Source: Scatophagus argus
Lineage: Eukaryota > Chordata > Actinopteri > Scatophagidae
Direction: 5' to 3'
DNA length: 64,000 nt
Assembly (NCBI RefSeq): GCF_020382885.2
Contig: NC_058506.1
Coordinates: forward strand, 9,030,318 to 9,094,317
A model generated the notes under the pieces. The model made no database searches, was not told where the DNA came from, and saw nothing but the letters and a program-made list of their open reading frames with translations. Within the stretch, counting starts at the first letter, position 1. Each line of letters opens with the position of its first letter. A program made the translations under genes and the position numbers. Of this stretch, positions 1 to 48,694 are shown piece after piece.

Positions 1-637
1 CTTAAAAGTGAATGCCACTGTCAGAGAGGGATGCTTAATCTCAGCTGAATCTTTGATTAACTCAGGTGTGTCAGAAAGCTCTGAGACGACCTCATCATTG
101 CTTTTTGCCCTGGTGAGGCAACAGTGCAGAGATTTAAACATATTTTAGTAACCATCTCTTATATATTCACACACACTAACACGCCTAAGTGCCATGTCTC
201 GTGGGTGATATTTCTTACTTAGGGATTCTCTTTTCACAGTCATCGCTGTCCAAGGAGTAGCAGCTGGAAAAAGAATCTGCTCTGTTCAGCTGGACCCTAA
301 AACCAGAATAACAAAAGGGCTTGAATTATGCTCAGTGTACTGTAGAACTAAGGAAGGAATGGGTATTCGAGATTTAAGCTTTGCTGAATACTTTATATGG
401 TTTGTACCTAGTGCAGGATCCATCTTCGTCCTTCATGTCCTCCTCCAAGTTCTCCTCACTTGTCATTGACCAGTAGCTCAGAGCTGGAGATGAGGCATGT
501 TCCACAAAGTGCCTGGAAAAACGACAGAAGAAGCGCAGAATGACTGGTTGTGAATTGGATAATACTTGCCATAAATATACTACCCAGATGTACTGTTATA
601 CAGTGAGAGACTGATAAGACTAGTAAGTGAACAAAGA
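1..637. other. Flank, no gene seen
   Basis: I see no coding exon, RNA gene or clear repeat here. If the minus-strand terminal exon at 638-840 is real, this stretch would hold its 3' UTR. I did not find an AATAAA signal on the minus strand here, which weakens or leaves open that reading. Confidence 0.4.
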
Positions 638-840
638 TCAATACCAGTGGCTAATGTCCATTGGACTTGGCCCCAGGTCCAGAGAAGGTCTTCTTTCAGG
701 GATGTAGTAGATGTCATCATCTTCATTTGATGCACTCTGCCCTCTACCAGACACGGCCTCCCCAACTGAAGAGCTGCCTGACGCCATGGCTATCGCCTCC
801 GTTTCAATGTCATCCATCATACTGTAGAGGGGGTCAGCCA
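638..840 (-). CDS. Probable terminal coding exon of an unidentified minus-strand gene
   Basis: The minus strand has an open frame with coding-like composition that ends in a stop at 638-640. The peptide is acidic and Ser-rich: it starts near VADPLYSMMDDIETEA, has an acidic EDDDIYYIPERRPS segment and ends MDISHWY. A splice acceptor ending in CAG lies at 841-843, and the frame has no ATG upstream, as expected for a last exon. The tail-like composition (acidic clusters, Tyr and Ser, basic RR) would suit a cytoplasmic C-terminus. I do not recognise the protein and could not find its upstream exons. It would be transcribed away from cnksr2. A chance open frame is the alternative. Confidence 0.35.
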
Positions 841-1109
841 CTGATGAACATGACAAGCTCACAGAATGATCACTTTCTGCTTCCCAGAGGCAGTTTCAGG
901 AAAGTAGATTGTCCGTACTGGCAGAAGAACAAGCCTGGAAAACATATAATATAGCAGATCTCATATTCCCTGTCAGGGAGTATAACGAACTCTGTTACCA
1001 AACCAGACTTTCAGGTTCTTCTATTGGCAGCTTATTCAGCCTGAAGATCCAGACTTTAAATACAGAACAAGAAAATAAACTGATGCAATAAAGCACAAAT
1101 ACGATCATG

Positions 1110-1493
1110 ATGTTGCCTTTTAGGGCGGCACAGTGGGGCAGTGGTTAGCACTGTTGCCTCATAGCAAGAGGGTTCCCGGTCTGGGCTCTTCTGTGTGGAG
1201 TTTGAATGTTCTTTGTATGTTGCATGTACCTGCGTGGGTTTTCTCTGGGTACTCTGGCTTCCTCCCACATTACAAAAAATAAGCACTTTAGGATAATTGG
1301 CTACTCTACATTGCCCCTAGATGTGCGTGTGTGAGTGTGCGGTTGTCTGTCTTTGTGTGGGTCAGCCTTGTGATTGACTGGCGACCAATCCAGGGTGAAC
1401 CCCATCCCCTAGTCAGCTGGGATAAGCTCCAGCCCCCCCGCAACCCTGACAGATAAGCAGTATGGAAAATGAATGAATGAATGTTGCCTTTTA
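1110..1493 (+). mobile_element. Retroposon (SINE or LINE-tail family) with 13-bp target-site duplication
   Basis: The body spans 1123-1480 and begins GGGCGGCACAGTGGGGCAG. It ends in a short-period tail of three to four GAAT units. The same 13 bases (ATGTTGCCTTTTA) flank it at 1110-1122 and 1481-1493, as left by target-primed reverse transcription. Related pieces occur in this window at 14804-14877 (truncated, opposite strand) and about 27488-27640 (degenerate, opposite strand). This sequence type is widespread in fish genomes; the exact family name is not assigned here. Confidence 0.8.
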
Positions 1494-40127
<38,634 letters not shown>

Positions 40128-41235
40128 GGATCAGCGTGTTTGGTTAAACCTCAAACGTATCTCCTCTGCCTGTGCCTCACACAGCTGACATCCTTCTGCT
40201 GGAGATAAACAGCGCCAAAAACCTTCTTTTACCTGCTCAGCTCTACAGCTCCTCTTATTTTTACTGCCCCTTCAACCTCGCTCAGCGTGGAGCACAAAGA
40301 CTCGCTCTCCCTCTCTACTCGACTTCTCTCTTGAAGATGAGGGCTGTTACAAAAGGCAAAAGAGATGTCTGGCTTGATGAAAGACCTCGTAGACTCACAA
40401 GGTTTATTACAGGGTTTAAGCACTTTGTGTCCGTGTCCAAGACTCGTCGGAGTGCTTTGCAATTCGTCTGTCACATGCATGGCCACCTCCCCTTGCTTCT
40501 GTTGAATCATTTTTGAGCATTATGCTGGAGTTGTGTGTAGCTGCTCAGTACGGTTCACTGGAGGAATTAAAAGCAAAGCTTTTTGGATGTACACAACATT
40601 TTGTTATGCATGTGTGATTTAAAGGGTATGTTTGTTCTATGAGTGTACAGGGTGTTTAGCATACATATATTTAATATGACATTACTACAACAACAGTGAC
40701 TACATAATGTTTTGGGGTACTTATACAAACTGTAAATCAAGTGCTGTGCCTCAGTGATTGTGAATGTACATTGTACTTTTCCAAGAAAGATGAGAGAAGA
40801 TACAGAAAGCAAGCTGTTGCTCAAAACAGGGTCACGAAAATATAACGCTTGGCAATAATGAACTAGTATTGTAAATTACAAAGGAATGATGAGAATATTT
40901 TTGTATGCATGCAGTCTACCTAATTGTTTGTAAAACAGGTTTGTATTTCTGAGTACGTTTGGTCTGGAGAATACTGGTGTCCCTCCTCCTCCTCTCCCCT
41001 CCACCACATTGTGTTTACAGTGTGCCCCGGAAAATTTCAGAAGTTGATTTTTTTTTTAAGTGTTTGCCACATAAAGAGAAATAGCTGTATTTATTAAGTG
41101 TTTAATGTACAAGCATGCTTTCTATAACTAAAACGCAGTACCATGCCATTGGAAATTGAATGACATTTGCACAAGTGTGCCACAGTGTAGCTACATTACT
41201 TTTTTATGGAATAAAGTATGGCATGGGCACACGCA
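40128..41235 (+). other. cnksr2: cnksr2 3' UTR with polyadenylation signal
   Basis: AATAAA at 41210-41215 is the best poly(A) signal downstream of the stop. No further coding exon of the family is seen. The part from 40231 on is missing from unit B. Confidence 0.6.
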
Positions 41236-43221
41236 AGACAAGTTGTTTTGTGTTATCTCATAATCACATTTAAGATGACTATTTTTAGGCAAGATAAAGG
41301 TTTGCTCAGAGGATCATGATGGTGATATGCAAATATAATACATATGCATTCATTGTATACGAGCCTCAGGCATTCTCTTATCAAGAGTAACACAGAAGAG
41401 GATCAACACAGGAAACCAGTGGCCTCTCTGCAATGCAAGTATGTATACAAAAAGAATCTCTTATTATTATATATGGCAAATCTGTCGGACTGAAACAGGA
41501 ATAAATCTTTCCACCACCACTGGTTTAACATGCTGACAGGTGATGTGAAAACTGTGGAGAACCTTCTGCAGTCCTGACAGTACAACTGCATCGTGTTCGA
41601 CCAACATGTTATTAACTCATGTCACACTCATGTCACACCTCAGCCCAGGATCCATTTTTACACGACAGTATGACTGACTCTGCCTCGAAGACATCGCAGC
41701 TGTCTTCAAGACTGAAAAAGCAAATCCAGCACAAACTGCTGTTGATTTAGTGCTTGTAGATATGCTCAGAAAGGAGCTCTTGTTCTGTGAATTTGTGGAT
41801 GGCCGCCAGTGAATCAGGTTACCAGGAATATTTTGGTGGGAAGATTCAGTCTGAGAGGATGTTGGCTACAGTAGCTTTTATGCCGAGTCATGCTCTTCAC
41901 TGAACGTACGTCTTTACTCAAGACTTTGATGACTCTGCTGCAGTCACTTAGGAAAGCACAAAAGAATTAGTTTCACACATGTGAGTATCCTGATAATGAT
42001 AGAGTTGTCAAGTGTCCTGCAGTGTGTTTTTTTTTTGTGTAGCCAGTTTATTGTTTTGGTTAAATCTTTATGTCTGTGCGCTATCTTGTACAAATAGACA
42101 GACAACAGCACAGTATACAGCACATAAAGCATGCTGAATTTGCCACTATTCACCCTTATCTACAGAAGTTATGCTACATTTAAGACCTTTATATTACTAT
42201 TTCATCTTGTGATGTATATATTGTACTGTACATGATGCTAGATTGTAAGGTAGGAGTTCCTCCACATATTCTTTTACAGTTAGATCCCTGATCCAGTTGT
42301 CCCGTATGAACAAGGACGAATTTAAGAGTTCTCCTAAAAGAGCAGATTTGGATGCAACAAACAGACCAACTACACAGCTAAGGTGATGTTGTTTTTGCTG
42401 TGTTTCTTAGCGATTAGGACTGGACATATAAACATTTGGTTTTTGTAACTAATCAATTACATCAGTCATGCAGTCTGTCACTGACCAGTAAATGAATCTC
42501 TTTTTCCTTGAAGTAAATCTTTTTTTTTCTTTTTTCCTCTTTTTTTCACCAAAATGCAAATGTAATTGTAATGTCATATATATTATATCATATTTTCAAT
42601 ACAGCAACCACACAAGGTAAAACAGAAGAAGTGAAACATGTAAGGAAAACCTGAAGCAGTGACAGGAATATTTATACTTTATTAGTTGAGGGGAAAAAAA
42701 ACTTCTCCTGCACACTGGAATCTGCACACTTTATTAAATTACATATGCAAGCCTTCAGTCATTGCAAAAAACGGACTGCTTTTACTGAAAGTTCATCGTT
42801 CATTGGCATCTTATTGTGGCACAGTTTTAAACTGAACTGAAAATACAAAAAGACTGTACATAAATGCTGACATAAGTCAAGGAAGATGACATACACTTAA
42901 CCAAAACACTGCACTATTTAAAAAGCACAGTGTGAAAGACAAATAAAATGCAGTCACCACTGAAGAATATGTCTCCACAGCATTCCTACAAACTGACTGA
43001 AACTCACTTACTTATACGCACAAAGCCCGAGCTGTAGCCTGCTAATGCCCCAGGAATTCCACAAGGCGAGGCATGAATTCAACAACAAATGTTTGTTTCA
43101 GTGCTGGTCGGTCTGGCTGTGTTGTAGTAAATAAGACAGCAAATGTGATTAAACAACATGGAGAGACAGAGGATTCTGCAAGTCGTGTGTTTCTCGAGGC
43201 ATCAGTCTTCACAGCACAGTT
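41236..43221. other. Spacer between cnksr2 and odorant receptor A
   Basis: No gene recognised. 42192 onward is also present in unit B; 40231-42191 is not. Confidence 0.55.
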
Positions 43222-44187
43222 TCAATGGGCAAAAGCCCTCTTGGCTCCATCATTTGTTACTTGCCTGCTTTTTCTGCTGAAGAGTCTTAGCAGTTGTACC
43301 CTTACGAGCTGAATATTCAAGCCATAGATCACTGGATTAAGAATGGGTGGGAATATTAGAAAGTAAAGAGATAAAAACAACTTGCTTTGGTAAGGCAGGT
43401 GACTAATATTGAATCGACTTTGTGCTATTTCAAAAAAGCACCCTATAGAGTAGTTAATAACCGCTAGTAGGTGGGGTGTACAGGTCCGGAGGGCTTTGAG
43501 CTTTGACTTGTTGAATGACAATACACATATCCTCAGGATGTGTGCGTATGAATAAAAGATCATGATCAGCTGCGGAAGTGTATACAGAGCTGCAGATAAC
43601 AGGCCAACTATATTAACAATAGATGTATCTGTACATGCAAGCTTCACCAGTAAGTAATTCGAACAGTACAACTGTTCTATGGTTCTCTCACAAAACTGCA
43701 GCTGAAGGGTGAAAATTAAAACAATTAGAAATGCCAGCATGGGGTAAAGCCAAGTAAAAACTATAAGCTTAACCACACTTTGTGACATGATTGCATGATA
43801 ATGCAGCGGATGACAAACAGCCACATATCTGTCATAACTCATCACTGCTAGAATTGTGAATTCAGTACAGGCATATGTGTGTATAGCATAGATTTGTGTC
43901 TGGCAAAATGACAGAGATATCTCATGGGAGAGTGACAGTATGTTGCTCAGTACTGCTGGCAGCAAAGCAGTGCTTCCATACAGACCATTCACAGCCAAGT
44001 TACACAGCAAGAAATACATTGGCTCATGCAAGGTTTTTTCATGATAGACCAAGCAGATCAACGCTACATTTTCAGCAACAATGGTTATGTATATTATCAG
44101 GAACAAGCAGAAGTACATTGGTTTCAGCTCCTCCATTGCATGGTAATCAGATAGATAAAATGAGATCACTTCAGTGAAATTATTCAT
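43222..44187 (-). CDS. Odorant receptor A (single-exon class-A GPCR)
   Basis: A 321-codon intronless gene starting MNNFTEVISF; the frame extends further upstream but without an ATG. Seven hydrophobic segments. Odorant receptor hallmarks: N-terminal glycosylation site Asn3-Phe-Thr, LHEPMYFLLCNLAVN at TM2 (54-67), Cys95 before TM3, MSYDRYVAVCHPLHYH after TM3 (DRY at 119-121), extra cysteines 166, 175 and 185 in the second outer loop, KALRTCTPHLLAV before TM6, and PILNPVIYGL in TM7. It would sit in the membrane of olfactory sensory neurons and bind an unknown odorant, signalling through a G protein. The gene points toward the 3' end of cnksr2 and has a near-identical twin at 47104-48069. Confidence 0.94.
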   Translation of the reverse strand: MNNFTEVISFYLSDYHAMEELKPMYFCLFLIIYITIVAENVALICLVYHEKTLHEPMYFLLCNLAVNGLYGSTALLPAVLSNILSLSHEISLSFCQTQIYAIHTYACTEFTILAVMSYDRYVAVCHPLHYHAIMSQSVVKLIVFTWLYPMLAFLIVLIFTLQLQFCERTIEQLYCSNYLLVKLACTDTSIVNIVGLLSAALYTLPQLIMIFYSYAHILRICVLSFNKSKLKALRTCTPHLLAVINYSIGCFFEIAQSRFNISHLPYQSKLFLSLYFLIFPPILNPVIYGLNIQLVRVQLLRLFSRKSRQVTNDGAKRAFAH

Positions 44188-44367
44188 GCTATCACAATTT
44201 CCTCTTAAAGCATCTAATATGGATTGTTTTGTACAATGAAACCCTCTACTCAACAATCACAGTTTATCTTCATATTCAGTTATGTCCCCCTACCAGCACG
44301 TACCTGTGCTGAGTAGCTTTTATACTCTCTGTATTTCCCCAGTTGAATTAAGTCATGGGGTTGAATT

Positions 44368-44408
44368 AAGTCACTGAAATGAAGGTAGGACCTTCATTTC
44401 AGTGACTT
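44368..44408. repeat. Near-perfect palindrome upstream of odorant receptor A
   Basis: Arms of 19 bp (AAGTCACTGAAATGAAGGT and its complement) separated by AGG. Unit B has only the right arm here (around 48238-48268), so the left arm is an inverted copy added in A, or lost in B. Confidence 0.9.
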
Positions 44409-44457
44409 CATATGTCACACTTTGCCCTTGGGTGATGAGCACATGGCAACATGAAAG

Positions 44458-44820
44458 TTAGTTCTCCAATAACTTGCTAAGGTGTATTCTGCTGGCCTGT
44501 GCTGAGGACCACAGAGGCACTGACCCCAGCTGAAATGTGACTACTAGGAACATCATAGAAATAGTGTGAAGAACAGTAACAATAATGACTTTGGACCAGA
44601 TAACATCTTTGGTGATTTGAAACTGTTTACTGCAGCTTAGGCCCCTAAACACATTTCCACAGAGTATTCTGTTAAACTTTGTACAGCAATCCAATGCACT
44701 ATACTGTCTCCACCAATATATAACATACATATAGTAGTGGAAGAAGTCGTTTTTGTACGTTATCTGCACAGCTAATAACATTACTCCAGCATAAATACAT
44801 ACATAGTTGAGTAATATCAA
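44458..44820 (-). other. Open frame upstream of odorant receptor A, significance unknown
   Basis: About 120 codons with hydrophobic stretches (IIVTVLHTISMMFLVVTFQL) but no ATG near the start and no clear family match. The unit B equivalent carries an in-frame stop (a CAA to TAA change near 48476), which suggests no constraint. It could be promoter or untranslated sequence of the receptor gene. Confidence 0.25.
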
Positions 44821-45610
44821 TTGTGTTATTTGTTGCTAATAATCAGCATTATCAGACAGATCATCCCCCTTTGTCTTGCCATGGTCAGCTCCAGTTTGTT
44901 TCCCTATTTTGAAGTATCTCAGCATTGTTATTTAACAGTTGTAAAGTTGTCACATCACTCAGAGACACTTGATTTCACCCAACACACAGGAGAGTAAACA
45001 GAATCAAAATGGGGAGGCTGCATCTCATCCACATTATGACCACCACATTTCACAATACTGGGGTCTTCCATTGCACTTTAAGTGTTCTCAGTGCTTGCTG
45101 GTTCACACAAACAGCTTTTGAACAGGGGCTTGACACTTTGTGGTGTCCTGTCTTTGGTCTGTGATCATACAGTGACTGCAGTTCTGTTTGAAAGGTTGAT
45201 ATTGAATGACAATTGCTGAATTGACAAAAGCTGCTGGCACTGTTAAAGATGCATCGAGACACATAAATGTTTCATTTCATTGTGAACAAGCAGTGCTTGT
45301 AAAAAGTAAACAGTGGTGGAGAATTTACTGAATGTCTTTCCGCATATTCACATTCCCAAGTAAAATGCCACATACACATTAATGCATCAGTTATAATTTA
45401 ATTTATAATTTATGATTTAAAAGTCACAGTGGTCATTTTTCTACAGCAATGACATGTATAGTGATTATACAATATTTATGTATACAGACTGCTTACTTGT
45501 ATTTTATTGGGAAAAAAATTTAAAAAAATAAAAAAGAAAGAAAGAAAGAAATTCTTGAGTTCAGTTTGACATAAAATCTTTACTGACAATTGCTTGTCCA
45601 TCCATGCCAG

Positions 45611-45810
45611 GTCAAGGACGGGACTTTAGGATGCAGGCGGACTCTTTGGGAGATTTGTACCGGGCTCTGGAGCAGACCAGTCTGTCCACCTCAGCTGACC
45701 ACAGATCAGCCAGCCGTCTGGAGTACAAGCGCTCATTTGTCCGCCGAGTCAACGACCCCTTGCTCAATGACAAGCTTCATCGCCTCCGAATCCTCCATGG
45801 CTCACTTAAG
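45611..45810 (+). pseudogene. cnksr2: Duplicated cnksr2 exon 21 (unit B)
   Basis: A full-length copy of exon 21 with intact acceptor (GCCAG) and donor (GTATAT). The only coding change seen is synonymous (first Gly codon). Phase would allow splicing from exon 20. Whether it is used is unknown; it lacks the 3' UTR of unit A. Confidence 0.9.
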
Positions 45811-45894
45811 GTATATCAACGTGATTTGAACATTTATGTCAGTTTGTGTTGCGTATTTGGCTTATTAATAACTGATACCTTCACCTCCTTACAG

Positions 45895-45942
45895 AATGTC
45901 CCTCTTCAAGACACAAACCGGTCATTGGGTTTTTTAGGGTGA
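45895..45942 (+). pseudogene. cnksr2: Duplicated cnksr2 exon 22 (unit B)
   Basis: Identical coding content to 40080-40127 and intact acceptor. The 84-bp intron before it has no in-frame stop in this copy (unit A has one), so exon 21', intron and exon 22' form one open frame. Confidence 0.88.
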
Positions 45943-47103
45943 GGATCAGCGTGTTTGGTTAAACCTCAAACGTATCTCCTCTGCCTGTGCCTCACACAGC
46001 TGACATCCTTCTGCTGGAGATAAACAGCGCCAAAAACCTTCTTTTTATTACTATTTCATCTTGTGATGTATATATTGTACTGTACATGATGCTAGATTGT
46101 AAGGTAGGAGTTCCTCCACATATTCTTTTACAGTTAGATCCCTGATCCAGTTGTCCCGTATGAACAAGGACGAATTAAAGAGTTCTCCTAAAAGAGCAGA
46201 TTTGGATGCAACGCAAACACAACAGTAGAAGTTCCACAAACAGACCAACTACACAGCTAAGGTGATGTTGTTTTTGCTGTGTTTCTTAGCGATTAGGACT
46301 GGACATATAAAGATTTGTTTTTAGTAACTAATCAATTACATCAGTCATGCAGTCTGTCACTGACCAGTAAATGAATCTCTTTTTCCTTGAAGTAAATCTT
46401 TTTTTTTCTTTTTTCCTCTTTTTTTCACCAAAATGCAAATGTAATTGTAATGTCATATATATTATATCATATTTTCAATACAGCAACCACACAAGGCAAA
46501 ACAGAAGAAGTGAAACATGTAAGGAAAACCTGAAGCAGTGACAGGAATATTTATACTTTATTAGTTGAGGGGAAAAAAGAACTTCTCCTGCACACTGGAA
46601 TCTGCACACTTTATTAAATTACATATGCAAGCCTTCAGTCATTGCAAAAAACGGACTGCTTTTACTGAAAGTTCATCGTTCATTGGCATCTTATTGTGGC
46701 ACAGTTTTAAACTGAACTGAAAATACAAAAAGACTGTACATAAATGCTGACATAAGTCAAGGAAGATGACATACACTTAACCAAAACACTGCACTATTTA
46801 AAAAGCACAAAGTGTGAAAGACAAATAAAATGCGGTCACCACTGAAGAATATGTCTCCACAGCATTCCTACAAACTGACTGAAACTCACTTACTTATACG
46901 CACAAAGCCCGAGCTGTAGCCTGCTAATGCCCCAGGAATTCCACAAGGCGAGGCATGAATTCAACAACAAATGTTTGTTTCAGTGCTGGTCGGTCTGGCT
47001 GTGTTGTAGTAAATAAGACAGCAAATGTGATTAAACAACATGGAGAGACAGAGGATTCTGCAAGTCGTGTGTTTCTCGAGGCATCAGTCTTCACAGCACA
47101 GTT
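45943..47103. other. Unit B spacer between duplicated exons and odorant receptor B
   Basis: It holds the deletion junction at 46048-46050. The cnksr2 poly(A) signal of unit A is missing here. No gene. Confidence 0.7.
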
Positions 47104-48069
47104 TCAATGGGCAAAAGCCCTCTTGGCTCCATCATTTGTTACTTGCCTGCTTTTTCTGCTGAAGAGTCTTAGCAGTTGTACCCTTACGAGCTGAATATTC
47201 AAGCCATAGATCACTGGATTAAGAATGGGTGGGAATATTAGAAAGTAAAGAGATAAAAACAACTTGCTTTGGTAAGGCAGGTGACTAATATTGAATCGAC
47301 TTTGTGCTATTTCAAAAAAGCACCCTATAGAGTAGTTAATAACCGCTAGTAGGTGGGGTGTACAGGTCCGGAGGGCTTTGAGCTTTGACTTGTTGAATGA
47401 CAATACACATATCCTCAGGATGTGTGCGTATGAATAAAAGATCATGATCAGCTGCGGAAGTGTATACAGAGCTACAGATAACAGGCCAACTATATTAACA
47501 ATAGATGTATCTGTACATGCAAGCTTCACCAGTAAGTAATTCAAACAGTACACCTGTTCTATGGTTCTCTCACAAAACTGCAGCTGAAGGGTGAAAATTA
47601 AAACAATTAGAAATGCCAGCATGGGGTAAAGCCAAGTAAAAACTATAAGCTTAACCACACTTTGTGACATGATTGCATGATAATGCAGCGGATGACAAAC
47701 AGCCACATATCTGTCATAACTCATCACTGCTAGAATTGTGAATTCAGTAATGGCATATGTGTGTATAGCATAGATTTGTGTCTGGCAAAATGACAGAGAT
47801 ATCTCATGGGAGAGTGACAGTATGTTGCTCAGTACTGCTGGCAGCAAAGCAGTGCTTCCATACAGACCATTCACAGCCAAGTTACACAGCAAGAAATACA
47901 TTGGCTCATGCAAGGTTTTTTCATGATAGACCAAGCAGATTAACGCTACATTTTCAGCAACAATGGTTATGTATATTATCAGGAACAAGCAGAAGTACAT
48001 TGGTTTCAGCTCCTCCATTGCATGGTAATCAGATAGATAAAATGAGATCACTTCAGTGAAATTATTCAT
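47104..48069 (-). CDS. Odorant receptor B (tandem duplicate of A)
   Basis: A 321-codon single-exon receptor with the same start and motifs as copy A. Four amino-acid differences are visible: Cys107Ile in TM3, Leu173Val and Ser176Leu in the second outer loop, and Ala199Val in TM5. Cys107Ile needs two base changes in one codon. The frame is intact, so the gene may be functional. About 625 bp upstream of its start the sequence is interrupted by the LTR retrotransposon, so more distant upstream control elements now lie 7.8 kb further away. Confidence 0.94.
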   Translation of the reverse strand: MNNFTEVISFYLSDYHAMEELKPMYFCLFLIIYITIVAENVALICLVYHEKTLHEPMYFLLCNLAVNGLYGSTALLPAVLSNILSLSHEISLSFCQTQIYAIHTYAITEFTILAVMSYDRYVAVCHPLHYHAIMSQSVVKLIVFTWLYPMLAFLIVLIFTLQLQFCERTIEQVYCLNYLLVKLACTDTSIVNIVGLLSVALYTLPQLIMIFYSYAHILRICVLSFNKSKLKALRTCTPHLLAVINYSIGCFFEIAQSRFNISHLPYQSKLFLSLYFLIFPPILNPVIYGLNIQLVRVQLLRLFSRKSRQVTNDGAKRAFAH

Positions 48070-48694
48070 GCTATCACAATTTCCTCTTAAAGCATCTAAT
48101 ATGGATTGTTTTGTACAATGACACCCTCTACTCAACAATCACAGTTTATCTTCATATTCAGTTATGTCCCCCTACCAGCACGTACCTGTGCTGAGTAGCT
48201 TTTATACTCTCTGTATTTCCCCAGTTGAATTAAGTCATGGGGGTCCTACCTTCATTTCAGTGACTTCATATGTCACACTTTGCCCTTGGGTGATGAGCAC
48301 ATGGCAACATGAAAATTAGTTTTCCAATAACTTGCTAAGGTGTATTCTGCAGGCCTGTGCTGAGGACCACAGAGGCACTGACCCCAGCTGAAATGTGACT
48401 ACTAGGAACATCATAGAAATAGTGTGAAGAACAGTAACAATAATGACTTTGGACCAGATAACATCTTTGGTGATTTAAAACTGTTTACTGCAGCTTAGGC
48501 CCCTAAACACATTTCCACAGAGTATTCTGTTAAACTTTGTACAGCAATCCAATGCACTATACTGTCTCCACCAATATATAACATACATATAGTAGTGGAA
48601 GAAGTCGTTTTTGTACGTTATCTGCACAGCTAATAACATTACTCCAGCATAAATACATACATAGTTGAGTAATATCAATTGTGTTATTTGTTGC

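Noticed and set aside
44458-44820. Reading the open frame upstream of receptor A as another receptor gene
   Set aside because: No DRY, PMY or NPxxY motifs and no ATG; the unit B copy has a stop. Kept only as an open frame of unknown meaning.
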